Shown here piece after piece: positions 1 through 6,287 of a DNA stretch of 6,983 nt. The stretch comes from Lachnospiraceae bacterium UBA3772 (GTDB lineage: Bacteria; Bacillota; Clostridia; Lachnospirales; Lachnospiraceae), in contig DFFQ01000235.1 in assembly GCA_002371025.1 (NCBI GenBank), positions 1 through 6,983 of the forward strand. The letters are read 5' to 3'. Within the stretch, counting starts at the first letter, position 1. Every line of letters starts with the position of its first letter. Below the pieces are notes generated by a model. The model did no database searches, was not told the DNA's origin, and saw nothing but the letters and a program-made list of their open reading frames with translations. A program made the position numbers and the translations under genes.

Positions 1-45
1 AAATATCTTTCAGCTTACAAGATGCTTACAGGTAAGGATTTATAA
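1..45 (+). CDS. 3' end of a plus-strand gene, possibly purC (partial)
   Basis: Frame 1 reads KYLSAYKMLTGKDL and then stops with TAA at 43-45; the rest of the gene lies outside the window. A rho-independent hairpin follows 44 bases later, as expected for a real gene end. The pattern Tyr-x3-Tyr-x3-Thr-Gly-x2-hydrophobic recalls, from memory, the C-terminus of Ade1-type SAICAR synthase (PurC), another purine enzyme, which would fit the convergent purE. With only 14 residues the family assignment is weak, and the reading frame could be coincidental. Confidence 0.4.
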   Translation, partial: KYLSAYKMLTGKDL

Positions 46-89
46 ATCTAGACCTTCTTGATTCTGTTATGTTTCAGGAATAAACAGCA

Positions 90-124
90 AAAAAATCCCA
101 CGGCATTCTGTCGTGGGATTTTTT
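90..124. terminator. Bidirectional rho-independent terminator
   Basis: A perfect 13-bp inverted repeat (90-102 with 112-124) encloses a 9-nt loop. Each arm holds the G/C-rich core TCCCACG or its complement, flanked by six A on the left and six T on the right. Either strand therefore gives a stem followed by a U tract. It sits between the plus-strand gene ending at 45 and purE ending at 142 on the minus strand, and probably serves both. Confidence 0.9.
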
Positions 125-141
125 CAAACTCATATATATGA

Positions 142-630
142 CTAATTAAATCTAGCCTTCATTTCTTCATTGGCCTTTAATGCATCTTCCTGCATCTTAG
201 CTCTTTCCTTAAGAAGGCCTTCGCGGATTTCCGGATGCTTAACTGCCATAATCTGAAGAGCAAGCCATGCTGCATTTTTGCTTCCGTTGATAGCAACTGT
301 TGCTACTGGAATTCCAGATGGCATCTGAACGATAGAATAAAGGGCATCTGTTCCATCAAGGACAGAACCTGAAAGTGGAACACCGATAACAGGAAGTACT
401 GTCTGACTGGCTACAACTCCTGGAAGTGCTGCTGCCATACCTGCTGCTGTAATTACTACTTCTGTTCCATCGTTATTTATCTCATCGATAAATGCTGAAA
501 GCTCTTTATGTGCTCTGTGGGCTGAGAGACATCTTACTGCTACCTGAACGTTGTATTTCTTTAATATCTCTACTGCTGGTTCTACTTTACTAAGATCACT
601 TGTTGATCCCATGATGATTGCTGCTTTCAT
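142..630 (-). CDS. purE: PurE, N5-carboxyaminoimidazole ribonucleotide mutase (possibly AIR carboxylase)
   Basis: This is a cytosolic enzyme of de novo purine synthesis that forms CAIR, from N5-CAIR in class I enzymes or from AIR and CO2 in class II. The 162-residue product has normal family length. Visible motifs are the phosphate-binding GSTSD loop (residues 8-12), the catalytic SAHR (36-39, His38), the AGMAAALPG loop (63-71), and GVPLSG followed by SIVQMPSGIPVATVAI (about 83-114). The start chosen is ATG at 630, because an AAAGGTGG ribosome site lies just upstream; the GTG at 639 falls inside that site. It is the last gene of the minus-strand block, 28 nt after the HD gene, with no promoter seen between them. 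Odd point: Ala68 replaces the histidine found in class I enzymes (AAHLPG). The substrate form used is therefore uncertain, although the family is clear. Confidence 0.93.
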   Translation of the reverse strand: MKAAIIMGSTSDLSKVEPAVEILKKYNVQVAVRCLSAHRAHKELSAFIDEINNDGTEVVITAAGMAAALPGVVASQTVLPVIGVPLSGSVLDGTDALYSIVQMPSGIPVATVAINGSKNAAWLALQIMAVKHPEIREGLLKERAKMQEDALKANEEMKARFN

Positions 631-645
631 AATTTCCACCTTTCA
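631..645 (-). promoter_or_regulatory. Ribosome binding site that decides the purE start
   Basis: On the minus strand the sequence TGAAAGGTGGAAATT directly precedes ATG at 630. The AAAGGTGG core sits about 5 nt from that ATG. The upstream in-frame GTG (637-639) is formed by bases of the Shine-Dalgarno core itself, so it is unlikely to be the start. Confidence 0.75.
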
Positions 646-658
646 TTTGATATGATTA

Positions 659-1093
659 TTAATTAATCCCTTGAAGGATTTCTTTAGCTTTTTGGTACTT
701 TAAAAATCTCTGCTCATCTTTTTTTGTTATAACATTAAGCCTTGTTCTGTCGCTGTTATGATTCAGATCAGCTAATTTTACTACGGATGCAATTGGATCA
801 TCTTTTAAAGCTCTTACATAATCAAGATAAGGTACCTCATCTCTATGGGTCAGCAGGTTTATAGCATTGATTACATTTTCGCTAAAGCCTGCTTCTTTTA
901 ATTCATCCAATGTTACATCTGTATCTTCTACCACATCATGAAGAATAGCAACTATGCAGGTTTCTTCTGTTGTCATCTGTTCTGCGATATGCATTGGATG
1001 GAAGATATAAGGTATACCTGAACGGTCCAGCTGACCTTCATGGGCCTTATATGCGATATTGATAGCTCTCTTAGTAAGTTCAGTATAAATCAT
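659..1093 (-). CDS. Small HD-domain hydrolase, RelA/SpoT-type (putative alarmone hydrolase)
   Basis: This is a 144-residue, single-domain, metal-dependent phosphohydrolase related to the hydrolase half of RelA/SpoT and to small alarmone hydrolases such as Mesh1. The HD signature is complete: His32 (FHP), His52-Asp53, Glu56-Asp57 (LHDVVEDT), Asp109 and Asn113 (KLADLNHN). No synthetase domain is present, so it can only be a hydrolase; the common database label of GTP pyrophosphokinase would be wrong. ATG at 1093 has GGAGG 6 nt upstream. It lies 29 nt after the second permease and 28 nt before purE, so it is probably cotranscribed with the purine transporter. The likely substrate is (p)ppGpp or a related nucleotide, by family and context only. 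Asp23 stands about where Rel enzymes carry a substrate-contacting Arg (RKSG becomes DRSG), which may change specificity. Confidence 0.82.
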   Translation of the reverse strand: MIYTELTKRAINIAYKAHEGQLDRSGIPYIFHPMHIAEQMTTEETCIVAILHDVVEDTDVTLDELKEAGFSENVINAINLLTHRDEVPYLDYVRALKDDPIASVVKLADLNHNSDRTRLNVITKKDEQRFLKYQKAKEILQGIN

Positions 1094-1122
1094 CTCTTGC
1101 CTCCGATCATCACCCTAATCTT

Positions 1123-2115
1123 TTATCTTTCTTCTCTAAAGTAAGCAAGTCCAAGACTCTGAGGTGGCTGATTCTCTTTCTTTTTACGGAAACTAACAAC
1201 TATAAGTACAACTATTGTTACTATGTAAGGGAACATCTGGATCAGGTCAGTTGTATAACTTGCAACCTTGATTCCAAGGATATCCGGAAGGAACTGATAT
1301 AACCAGTAAAGTGTACCGAATATATATGCTCCAACGATTGCCATAATTGGCTTCCATGTTGCAAATATAACAAGGGCAACTGCTAACCATCCAAGAGCTT
1401 CTATCTGGCCTGTTGTAGCCCAGATTCCCTGATTATAATCAAGTACATAAAAGAGACCGCCAAGTCCGCTGATACCTGTTCCAATTATTGTTGCTAAATA
1501 TTTATACTTTGTTACATTTATACCCGCCGCATCAGCTGTAGCAGGATTTTCACCTACTGCTCTTAAATTAAGACCAGTTTTGGATTTGTAGAGGAATCTC
1601 TGAAGTATAATGGCAATGATTATAGCAAGATAAACCATAAAACCGTAAGAGAAGAATATTTCTCCTACACCCTTTATTCCTCCTAAAACCGGAAGGCGCT
1701 TTGTAAATGCTTTGTTTGCAAATGGAGCTGCTGCATATGTTTCTCCTTTTAACATCAATGCTCCAAAGAAATTTGCAACGCCCATACCGAATGTTGTAAG
1801 TGCAAGACCTGTAACATTCTGGTTTGCACGAAGTGTTATGGTAAGGAAGCTGTAGATAAGTCCACCTAACATTGAAAGTATGATACATACTGAAATGGCA
1901 ATAAGTATTGCAACTACAGCATTTGGATTCGCTACATTTTTCTCATAATAATAAGCAGAAGCAAAACCTCCAAATCCGCCAAGGTACATAACTCCTGGAA
2001 CACCTAAGTTAAGATTACCTGACTTCTGAGTAAGTATCTCACCCATGGCACCAAACATTATGATGGTACCAAATGATATGGATCTCATTAACCATGTAAT
2101 AAGTGTATTAATCAT
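1123..2115 (-). CDS. ABC transporter permease, nucleoside/purine type (NupQ/YufQ-like)
   Basis: This is an inner-membrane permease of the BPD_transp_2 family (branched-chain amino acid, sugar and nucleoside importers), 330 residues, with about eight or nine hydrophobic segments and a short charged C-terminal tail from about residue 309. The conserved stretch GEILTQKSGNLNLGVPG (25-41) matches the family GE-x-SG-x-NLG-x-G signature. The cytoplasmic coupling loop GLNLRAVGENPATADAAGIN (181-200) is the segment expected to dock on the ATPase. It is the shorter of the paired permeases, equivalent to B. subtilis YufQ/NupQ. Its ATG at 2115 overlaps the upstream permease by 8 nt. An AGGAGG site lies 12 nt before the ATG, inside the upstream gene, which suggests translational coupling. 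Substrate: nucleoside or purine by family and gene context. Confidence 0.9.
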   Translation of the reverse strand: MINTLITWLMRSISFGTIIMFGAMGEILTQKSGNLNLGVPGVMYLGGFGGFASAYYYEKNVANPNAVVAILIAISVCIILSMLGGLIYSFLTITLRANQNVTGLALTTFGMGVANFFGALMLKGETYAAAPFANKAFTKRLPVLGGIKGVGEIFFSYGFMVYLAIIIAIILQRFLYKSKTGLNLRAVGENPATADAAGINVTKYKYLATIIGTGISGLGGLFYVLDYNQGIWATTGQIEALGWLAVALVIFATWKPIMAIVGAYIFGTLYWLYQFLPDILGIKVASYTTDLIQMFPYIVTIVVLIVVSFRKKKENQPPQSLGLAYFREER

Positions 2116-3208
2116 TTTCGCCTGATACCTCCTTTGTCTTTTTTCTGAATATTACCTTGTAATTAACGAAGAATTCGCATCCAAGGATAAAGAAAAGGAT
2201 AATACCTGTGATAATATCTGCCGCATAATCATTAAGCTGATAAGCTGAAGCTATCTGATTTGCGCCCTTCTTAAGGAAGATAAGAAGGAATGAGATAAGT
2301 ATCATAGTAAATGTATTAAATTTTGCAAGCCATGCTACTATGATGGCTGTAAATCCGTTGCCGCCTGCTGTATCAGCAGAAATGGTCTGATTTGTTCCTG
2401 CAACCTGAAGGCATCCTGCAAGTCCGCATATAGCACCGGAAATGATCATTGTTCTAATCATTACACGGCTGACACTGATACCTGCATATCTTGCAGTATT
2501 TTCTGATTCACCAACTACTGTTATCTCATAACCCTGCTTTGTTCTTTTCAGATAATAATACATAGCAATTGTTAAAACAGTAACAATGATGATATTGATA
2601 TTGTATCTCTGTCCCCAGACTCTTGGGAACCATCCTTCCTGAGTACCCATGTTAAGCTTACCAAGAGAAGATGCCTTACCTCTCATGATATTTACAACGC
2701 AAAGTGTTATCTGAGTTGCAACATAATTCATCATCAGGGTAAAAAGTGTTTCATTTGTATTCCACTTTGCTTTAAAATATGCTGGAATAAATCCCCAGAT
2801 ACCGCCAACTATGATACTTGCAAAGAACATACATGGGAAAAGGATTATTGCAGGAATCCTAGGTCCAAGTCCTACCATTATGATGGCAGTTACAACACCA
2901 CCCATCAGTACCTGACCTTCAGCTCCTATGTTCCAGAACTTCATTTTAAAGGCTGGAGCAAGAGCTATTCCTATAATAAGAAGCGCTGCTAAGTCTCTCA
3001 TGGCCCATGAAAATCTTAAGCTGCTTCCAAATGTTCCAGCTGTCATAACTCCATATACTGACAGAGGATTAAGACCAGTTACAAAAAATATAAATAATGC
3101 ATCAACTATAAGTGCCAGGATAATAGCGATAACTCTCGCCATTATCTTTCTTGTAAGAGTTGCACCATCTCTCTTAACAATATGCATAAGAGGTTCTTTA
3201 TTTCGCAT
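2108..3208 (-). CDS. ABC transporter permease, nucleoside/purine type (NupP/YufP-like)
   Basis: This is the longer of the two paired BPD_transp_2 permeases, 366 residues. A basic N-terminus precedes the first membrane span (about 22-44), and further spans lie near 72-86, 100-114, 118-141, 203-220, 251-271, 286-312 and 330-350. The hallmark FWNIGAEGQVLMGG is at 91-104 and NETLFTLMMNYVA at 152-164. The ATPase-coupling loop, VVGESENTARYAGIS, is at 231-245. It should form a heterodimer with the permease encoded next, together making the import channel. The start at 3208 overlaps the ATPase gene by 11 nt; the GGAGG site is 12 nt upstream within the ATPase codons for Lys-Glu-Asp. A later Met (residue 8) has no ribosome site, so the first ATG is preferred. 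Confidence 0.91.
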   Translation of the reverse strand: MRNKEPLMHIVKRDGATLTRKIMARVIAIILALIVDALFIFFVTGLNPLSVYGVMTAGTFGSSLRFSWAMRDLAALLIIGIALAPAFKMKFWNIGAEGQVLMGGVVTAIIMVGLGPRIPAIILFPCMFFASIIVGGIWGFIPAYFKAKWNTNETLFTLMMNYVATQITLCVVNIMRGKASSLGKLNMGTQEGWFPRVWGQRYNINIIIVTVLTIAMYYYLKRTKQGYEITVVGESENTARYAGISVSRVMIRTMIISGAICGLAGCLQVAGTNQTISADTAGGNGFTAIIVAWLAKFNTFTMILISFLLIFLKKGANQIASAYQLNDYAADIITGIILFFILGCEFFVNYKVIFRKKTKEVSGEND

Positions 3209-4751
3209 GATGTTTAGAATCCTCCTTTGATTTTACCTTAAGATTTGTCATAAGAAGACCAACCTCTTCTTTTGTTGTTTTTCTAGCATCGAGGATACCA
3301 TTGTTATGACCATCGCAAAGAACAAGGATCCTGTCACAAAGGGCAAGCATAACATCAAGATCTTCACCAACATAGATGACTGCAACGCCCTGTTTTTTCT
3401 GTTTATTAAGCAGATTGTAGATAGTATATGAAGTATTGATATCCAGACCACGTACTGCATAAGCTGTCATAAGAACTATAGGATTATCAGCAATTTCACG
3501 TCCTACTAAAACCTTCTGAACATTACCACCTGAAAGTCTTGATACAGGAGTAGAAATATCCGGAGTAACAACTCCAAGTTCTTCTTTGATCTTTTCTGCA
3601 AGTTCTCTAGGTTTCTTGGTATTAATGATAGGTGAATTACCCTTATCATATGACTTAAGAAGCATGTTACCTGTCATGCCCATAGAACCTACAAGTCCCA
3701 TACCGATTCTATCTTCTGGAACGAAAGAAAGATGAATACCAGCTTCTCTTATATCTCTAGGTGAAAGTCCTATAAGTTCTTTAGGATCTGTCTCATCTTC
3801 CGGATAATAGTTAATAGATGAATTATCTTTTGTCTTCTGAAGACCAGCTATAGATTCAAGGAGTTCTTTCTGACCATTACCAGAAATACCTGCAATACCA
3901 AGGATCTCACCACCTAATACATCAAAAGAAATGTCATGAAGGACTTCTATTCCTTCATTTCCTTCAACTGTAAGGTGTCTTACCTCAAGTCTCTTAACAG
4001 TATTTTCTGGATCATCTCTCTCGATATTAAGAGTTACCTTCTTACCAACCATTAATTCTGTTAATTTTTCTTCTGTTGCAACACTTGTTTCAATATCTCC
4101 AGCATATTCACCCTTACGAAGGATCGCTACTCTGTCAGATATTTCAAGCACTTCATTAAGCTTATGAGTAATGATTACGATAGCCTTTCCGTCTTCTTTC
4201 ATGTTACGCATAACATCAAATAATTTTTCTGTTTCCTGTGGAGTAAGAACGGCTGTTGGCTCGTCAAGAATGAGCACCTCTGCTCCTCTGTAGAGGACCT
4301 TGATGATCTCTAAGGTCTGCTTCTGAGATACGCTCATGTTATAGACTTTCTGGTCCAGATCCAATTCAAAATTGTATCTGTTACAGATTTCTTTAGCTTT
4401 TTTCTTTATATTCTTAATATTGAATCTGCCTTTTTCCTCAAGTCCGAGAGCGATATTTTCCGCTGCTGTAAATACATCAACTAATTTGAAATGCTGATGT
4501 ATCATTCCGATATGATATTTAAAAGCGTCTTTTGGTGATTTGATATCTGCCTTCTCACCATCAACATAGATGCTTCCCGAATCTGGGAAATAGATTCCTG
4601 AAAGCATGTTCATAAGAGTGGTCTTACCACTACCATTTTCACCAAGTAATGCAAGGATCTCACCTTTCTTTACATCGAAAGAAATATCCTTATTGGCAGC
4701 CACGCTTCCAAAAGTCTTTGTGACTTTTTCAAATCTAATGGCACTATCCAT
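3198..4751 (-). CDS. Double-domain ABC transporter ATPase, nucleoside/purine importer (NupO/YufO-like)
   Basis: This 517-residue protein has two fused nucleotide-binding domains and powers uptake on the cytoplasmic face; the length is typical of YufO/RnsA-type ATPases. Domain 1 (about 5-240) has Walker A GENGSGKTT (37-45), a Q-loop at Gln86, a degenerate signature MSVSQKQ (139-145), Walker B LILDEPT (160-166) and switch His196. Domain 2 (about 255-505) has a clear signature LSGGN (406-410) and VPEDR (344-348), but its Walker A-like loop GISGNGQKE (288-296) lacks the canonical GKT, its Walker B region reads TAYAVRGLD (429-437), and Glu463 replaces the switch histidine. One intact and one degenerate site is usual for this family. 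ATG at 4751 follows AGGTAGGT by 9 nt. A dedicated promoter lies about 90 bases upstream. Confidence 0.94.
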   Translation of the reverse strand: MDSAIRFEKVTKTFGSVAANKDISFDVKKGEILALLGENGSGKTTLMNMLSGIYFPDSGSIYVDGEKADIKSPKDAFKYHIGMIHQHFKLVDVFTAAENIALGLEEKGRFNIKNIKKKAKEICNRYNFELDLDQKVYNMSVSQKQTLEIIKVLYRGAEVLILDEPTAVLTPQETEKLFDVMRNMKEDGKAIVIITHKLNEVLEISDRVAILRKGEYAGDIETSVATEEKLTELMVGKKVTLNIERDDPENTVKRLEVRHLTVEGNEGIEVLHDISFDVLGGEILGIAGISGNGQKELLESIAGLQKTKDNSSINYYPEDETDPKELIGLSPRDIREAGIHLSFVPEDRIGMGLVGSMGMTGNMLLKSYDKGNSPIINTKKPRELAEKIKEELGVVTPDISTPVSRLSGGNVQKVLVGREIADNPIVLMTAYAVRGLDINTSYTIYNLLNKQKKQGVAVIYVGEDLDVMLALCDRILVLCDGHNNGILDARKTTKEEVGLLMTNLKVKSKEDSKHHAK

Positions 4752-4800
4752 AGAATTATTACCTACCTATTTTGTTAATTAATTTATCTCGCTGCATTCT

Positions 4801-4824
4801 ACGTAAAGAAAACGTAGCAACGTT
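4801..4824 (-). repeat. Three ACGT tetranucleotides forming overlapping inverted repeats in the ATPase leader
   Basis: ACGT occurs at 4801-4804, 4812-4815 and 4820-4823. On the minus strand the right-hand pair reads AACGT-TGCT-ACGTT and the left-hand pair TACGT-TTTCTTT-ACGTA, so the middle copy can pair with either neighbour. The cluster lies just downstream of the predicted start of transcription at about 4831. It could be an operator or a small alternative hairpin; no known regulator motif was recognised. Confidence 0.4.
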
Positions 4825-4837
4825 ATACTAGTACTTT

Positions 4838-4866
4838 ATTGTATCAGTTATCCTCCCTTAACTCAA
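4838..4866 (-). promoter_or_regulatory. Sigma-70/sigma-A type promoter for the ATPase-permeases-HD-purE transcript
   Basis: On the minus strand, TTGAGT (4866-4861) and TACAAT (4843-4838) are separated by 17 bases. They match the consensus at 4/6 and 5/6 positions with ideal spacing. The promoter sits between the lipoprotein gene's terminator and the ATPase start. It predicts a transcript start near 4831 and a leader of about 80 nt. Confidence 0.65.
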
Positions 4867-4889
4867 GGAAAGAAGTGTGAATTAGAAAT

Positions 4890-4930
4890 AAAAAAGAGCT
4901 GTGAAAAAATGAATCTCATTTTTTCACAGC
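4890..4930 (-). terminator. Rho-independent terminator of the BMP lipoprotein gene
   Basis: A perfect 14-bp stem (4898-4911 with 4917-4930, outer bases GCTGTG/CACAGC) has a 5-nt loop. On the minus strand it is followed by CTC and then six T (4895-4890). It begins about 30 bases after the lipoprotein stop codon. Complete or partial termination here would make the binding protein more abundant than the transporter core. Confidence 0.85.
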
Positions 4931-4959
4931 CCCCTATATATAACGTAATTATTTACAAA

Positions 4960-6270
4960 TTACTGAGCGTCAGCATCCTCTGTGATTCCGTCGATACGAA
5001 GTGAGAAATATGGAGCTGAACGAAGTGTTGACTCTGAGAAGTATCCATCAACAATAGCCTCTTTCTTATCACCCTGGTAGATAACCTTTGGCTGATCACC
5101 TGAATAATCCATAAATGAAAGATCGATAGGAGCTGTTGTAACCGGCTTACCACCAACTGTGAATGTTGTTGTATCAAATACATGAAGTGAACCATCTCTT
5201 AATGCTGCTTCAACTTCTGCTACCTTTTCATCAGTTCCTGGTGCAACTGATTCACCAAGCTTTGTGATTCCAACTGCATTTGCAGCATAACCTGAAGCCC
5301 AGTCTGTATCAACTTCCTTACCGTCAAGCATCTGCTGGAATGCATATTCATAATAAACTTCCCAGTTGTTTGTAGCTGATGTAAGAGCAGCCTTTGGAGC
5401 TGTCTCAAGCATGTCTACATTATATCCAACTGAATAGCAGATCTTACCGTTATTCTGAAGCTTCTGAACAGCTGCTGGAGCACCTGTTGAGTCAGCATGC
5501 TGACCGATGATAACGCAACCGTTTGCGATAAGAGCTTCTGCTGCTGCACCTTCTTTATCGATATCGAACCAAGAATTTGTGTACTTAACTTCCATAACAA
5601 CTGTAGGGAATACACTCTTTATACCAAGATAGAAAGCTGTATAACCTGAAACAACTTCTGCGTAAGGATAAGCACCAACGTAACCGATCTTTACATTTCC
5701 ATCCTTATCAAAGTTTTCTGGATGAGCCTCAGCAGTAAGTGTTCCATTCTCTGTTAACTCTTTTAACTTAAGACCAGCAACAACACCTGATACATAACGT
5801 GATTCATAAACATTTGTGAAAGCGTTCTTTAAATTTGAAAGACCACTTACTGATGCAAAATCACCTGTCATAGCAACAAATGTTACTTCTGGATACTCTT
5901 CAGCTACAGTTGCCATATATGTCTGATGACCATAGCTGTTTGATAAAACGATCTTGCAACCCTGTGCAACAAGGTCCTGAGCTGCATCTGAGCACTCTGA
6001 GCTTTCTGGAACCTTATATTTCCAGATGATGTTTGATGATGGAATTCCGAGCTTTTCAGCTGCTGCTTTAATTCCGTCCATATGTGCCTTTGTGTAACCT
6101 TCAGTCTCGTCGCCTACAAGGATAACACCTATCTTAAGACTGTTAGCCTTTGCGTTTGTAGATGTGCCATTTTCGCCGTTATCTGCCTTATTATTTCCAC
6201 CGCAAGCTACAAGTGAAAATGTAAGACAAATTGCAAGTAAAAGGCAGAGAAGATTCTTTGCTTTCTTCAT
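4960..6270 (-). CDS. BMP-family purine/nucleoside-binding lipoprotein
   Basis: This is a solute-binding lipoprotein on the outer face of the membrane that delivers ligand to the importer encoded downstream. The 436-residue precursor starts MKKAK, has a hydrophobic signal segment (about 7-20), and a lipobox LVAC with lipidated Cys23, followed by a polar Gly/Asn-rich linker to about residue 43. The BMP domain (PF02608 type, related to PnrA, YufN/NupN) spans about 45-365, with GYTKAHMDGIKAA (59-71), LSNSYGH (109-115), ESRYVSGVVAG (156-166), NSWFDIDKE (232-240) and IIGQHADSTGAP (254-265). A tail of about 70 residues (366-436) goes beyond the usual family end. ATG at 6270 has a strong AGGAGG 5 nt upstream. 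Purine or nucleoside ligand is inferred from family and from linkage to purE; the exact ligand cannot be read from the sequence. Confidence 0.92.
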   Translation of the reverse strand: MKKAKNLLCLLLAICLTFSLVACGGNNKADNGENGTSTNAKANSLKIGVILVGDETEGYTKAHMDGIKAAAEKLGIPSSNIIWKYKVPESSECSDAAQDLVAQGCKIVLSNSYGHQTYMATVAEEYPEVTFVAMTGDFASVSGLSNLKNAFTNVYESRYVSGVVAGLKLKELTENGTLTAEAHPENFDKDGNVKIGYVGAYPYAEVVSGYTAFYLGIKSVFPTVVMEVKYTNSWFDIDKEGAAAEALIANGCVIIGQHADSTGAPAAVQKLQNNGKICYSVGYNVDMLETAPKAALTSATNNWEVYYEYAFQQMLDGKEVDTDWASGYAANAVGITKLGESVAPGTDEKVAEVEAALRDGSLHVFDTTTFTVGGKPVTTAPIDLSFMDYSGDQPKVIYQGDKKEAIVDGYFSESTLRSAPYFSLRIDGITEDADAQ

Positions 6271-6287
6271 TTCGTCCTCCTGAAATA

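Noticed and set aside
637..639. GTG as the purE start, giving a 165-residue protein
   Set aside because: The codon overlaps the ribosome site that serves the ATG at 630, and family members begin with the residues just before the GSTSD loop as the shorter form does.
1568..1888. Minus-strand reading frame of 106 codons in another frame of the permease gene
   Set aside because: Its composition is rich in Cys, Ser, Tyr and Arg with no recognisable domain, and it is fully covered by the real permease frame.
2928..3230. Plus-strand reading frame of 100 codons
   Set aside because: It lies antisense inside the permease and ATPase genes, shows no recognisable domain and no ribosome site worth noting. 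The minus-strand proteins here are strongly conserved in type.
4806..4823. Enterobacterial-type PurR operator
   Set aside because: Only one half resembles the consensus (ACGTTTTC). The other half does not match, and the organism appears to be a Firmicute, where that regulator is not expected. No B. subtilis-type PurBox was seen either.
4752..4837. Purine, PreQ1 or ykkC-type riboswitch in the 80-nt leader of the ATPase gene
   Set aside because: The leader has no recognisable conserved core of these classes and no expression-platform hairpin with a U tract; only short ACGT inverted repeats are present.
4953..5615. Short minus-strand frames of 62-80 codons inside the lipoprotein gene
   Set aside because: They are Gln/Leu/Ser-rich out-of-frame shadows of the BMP gene with no independent start signals.
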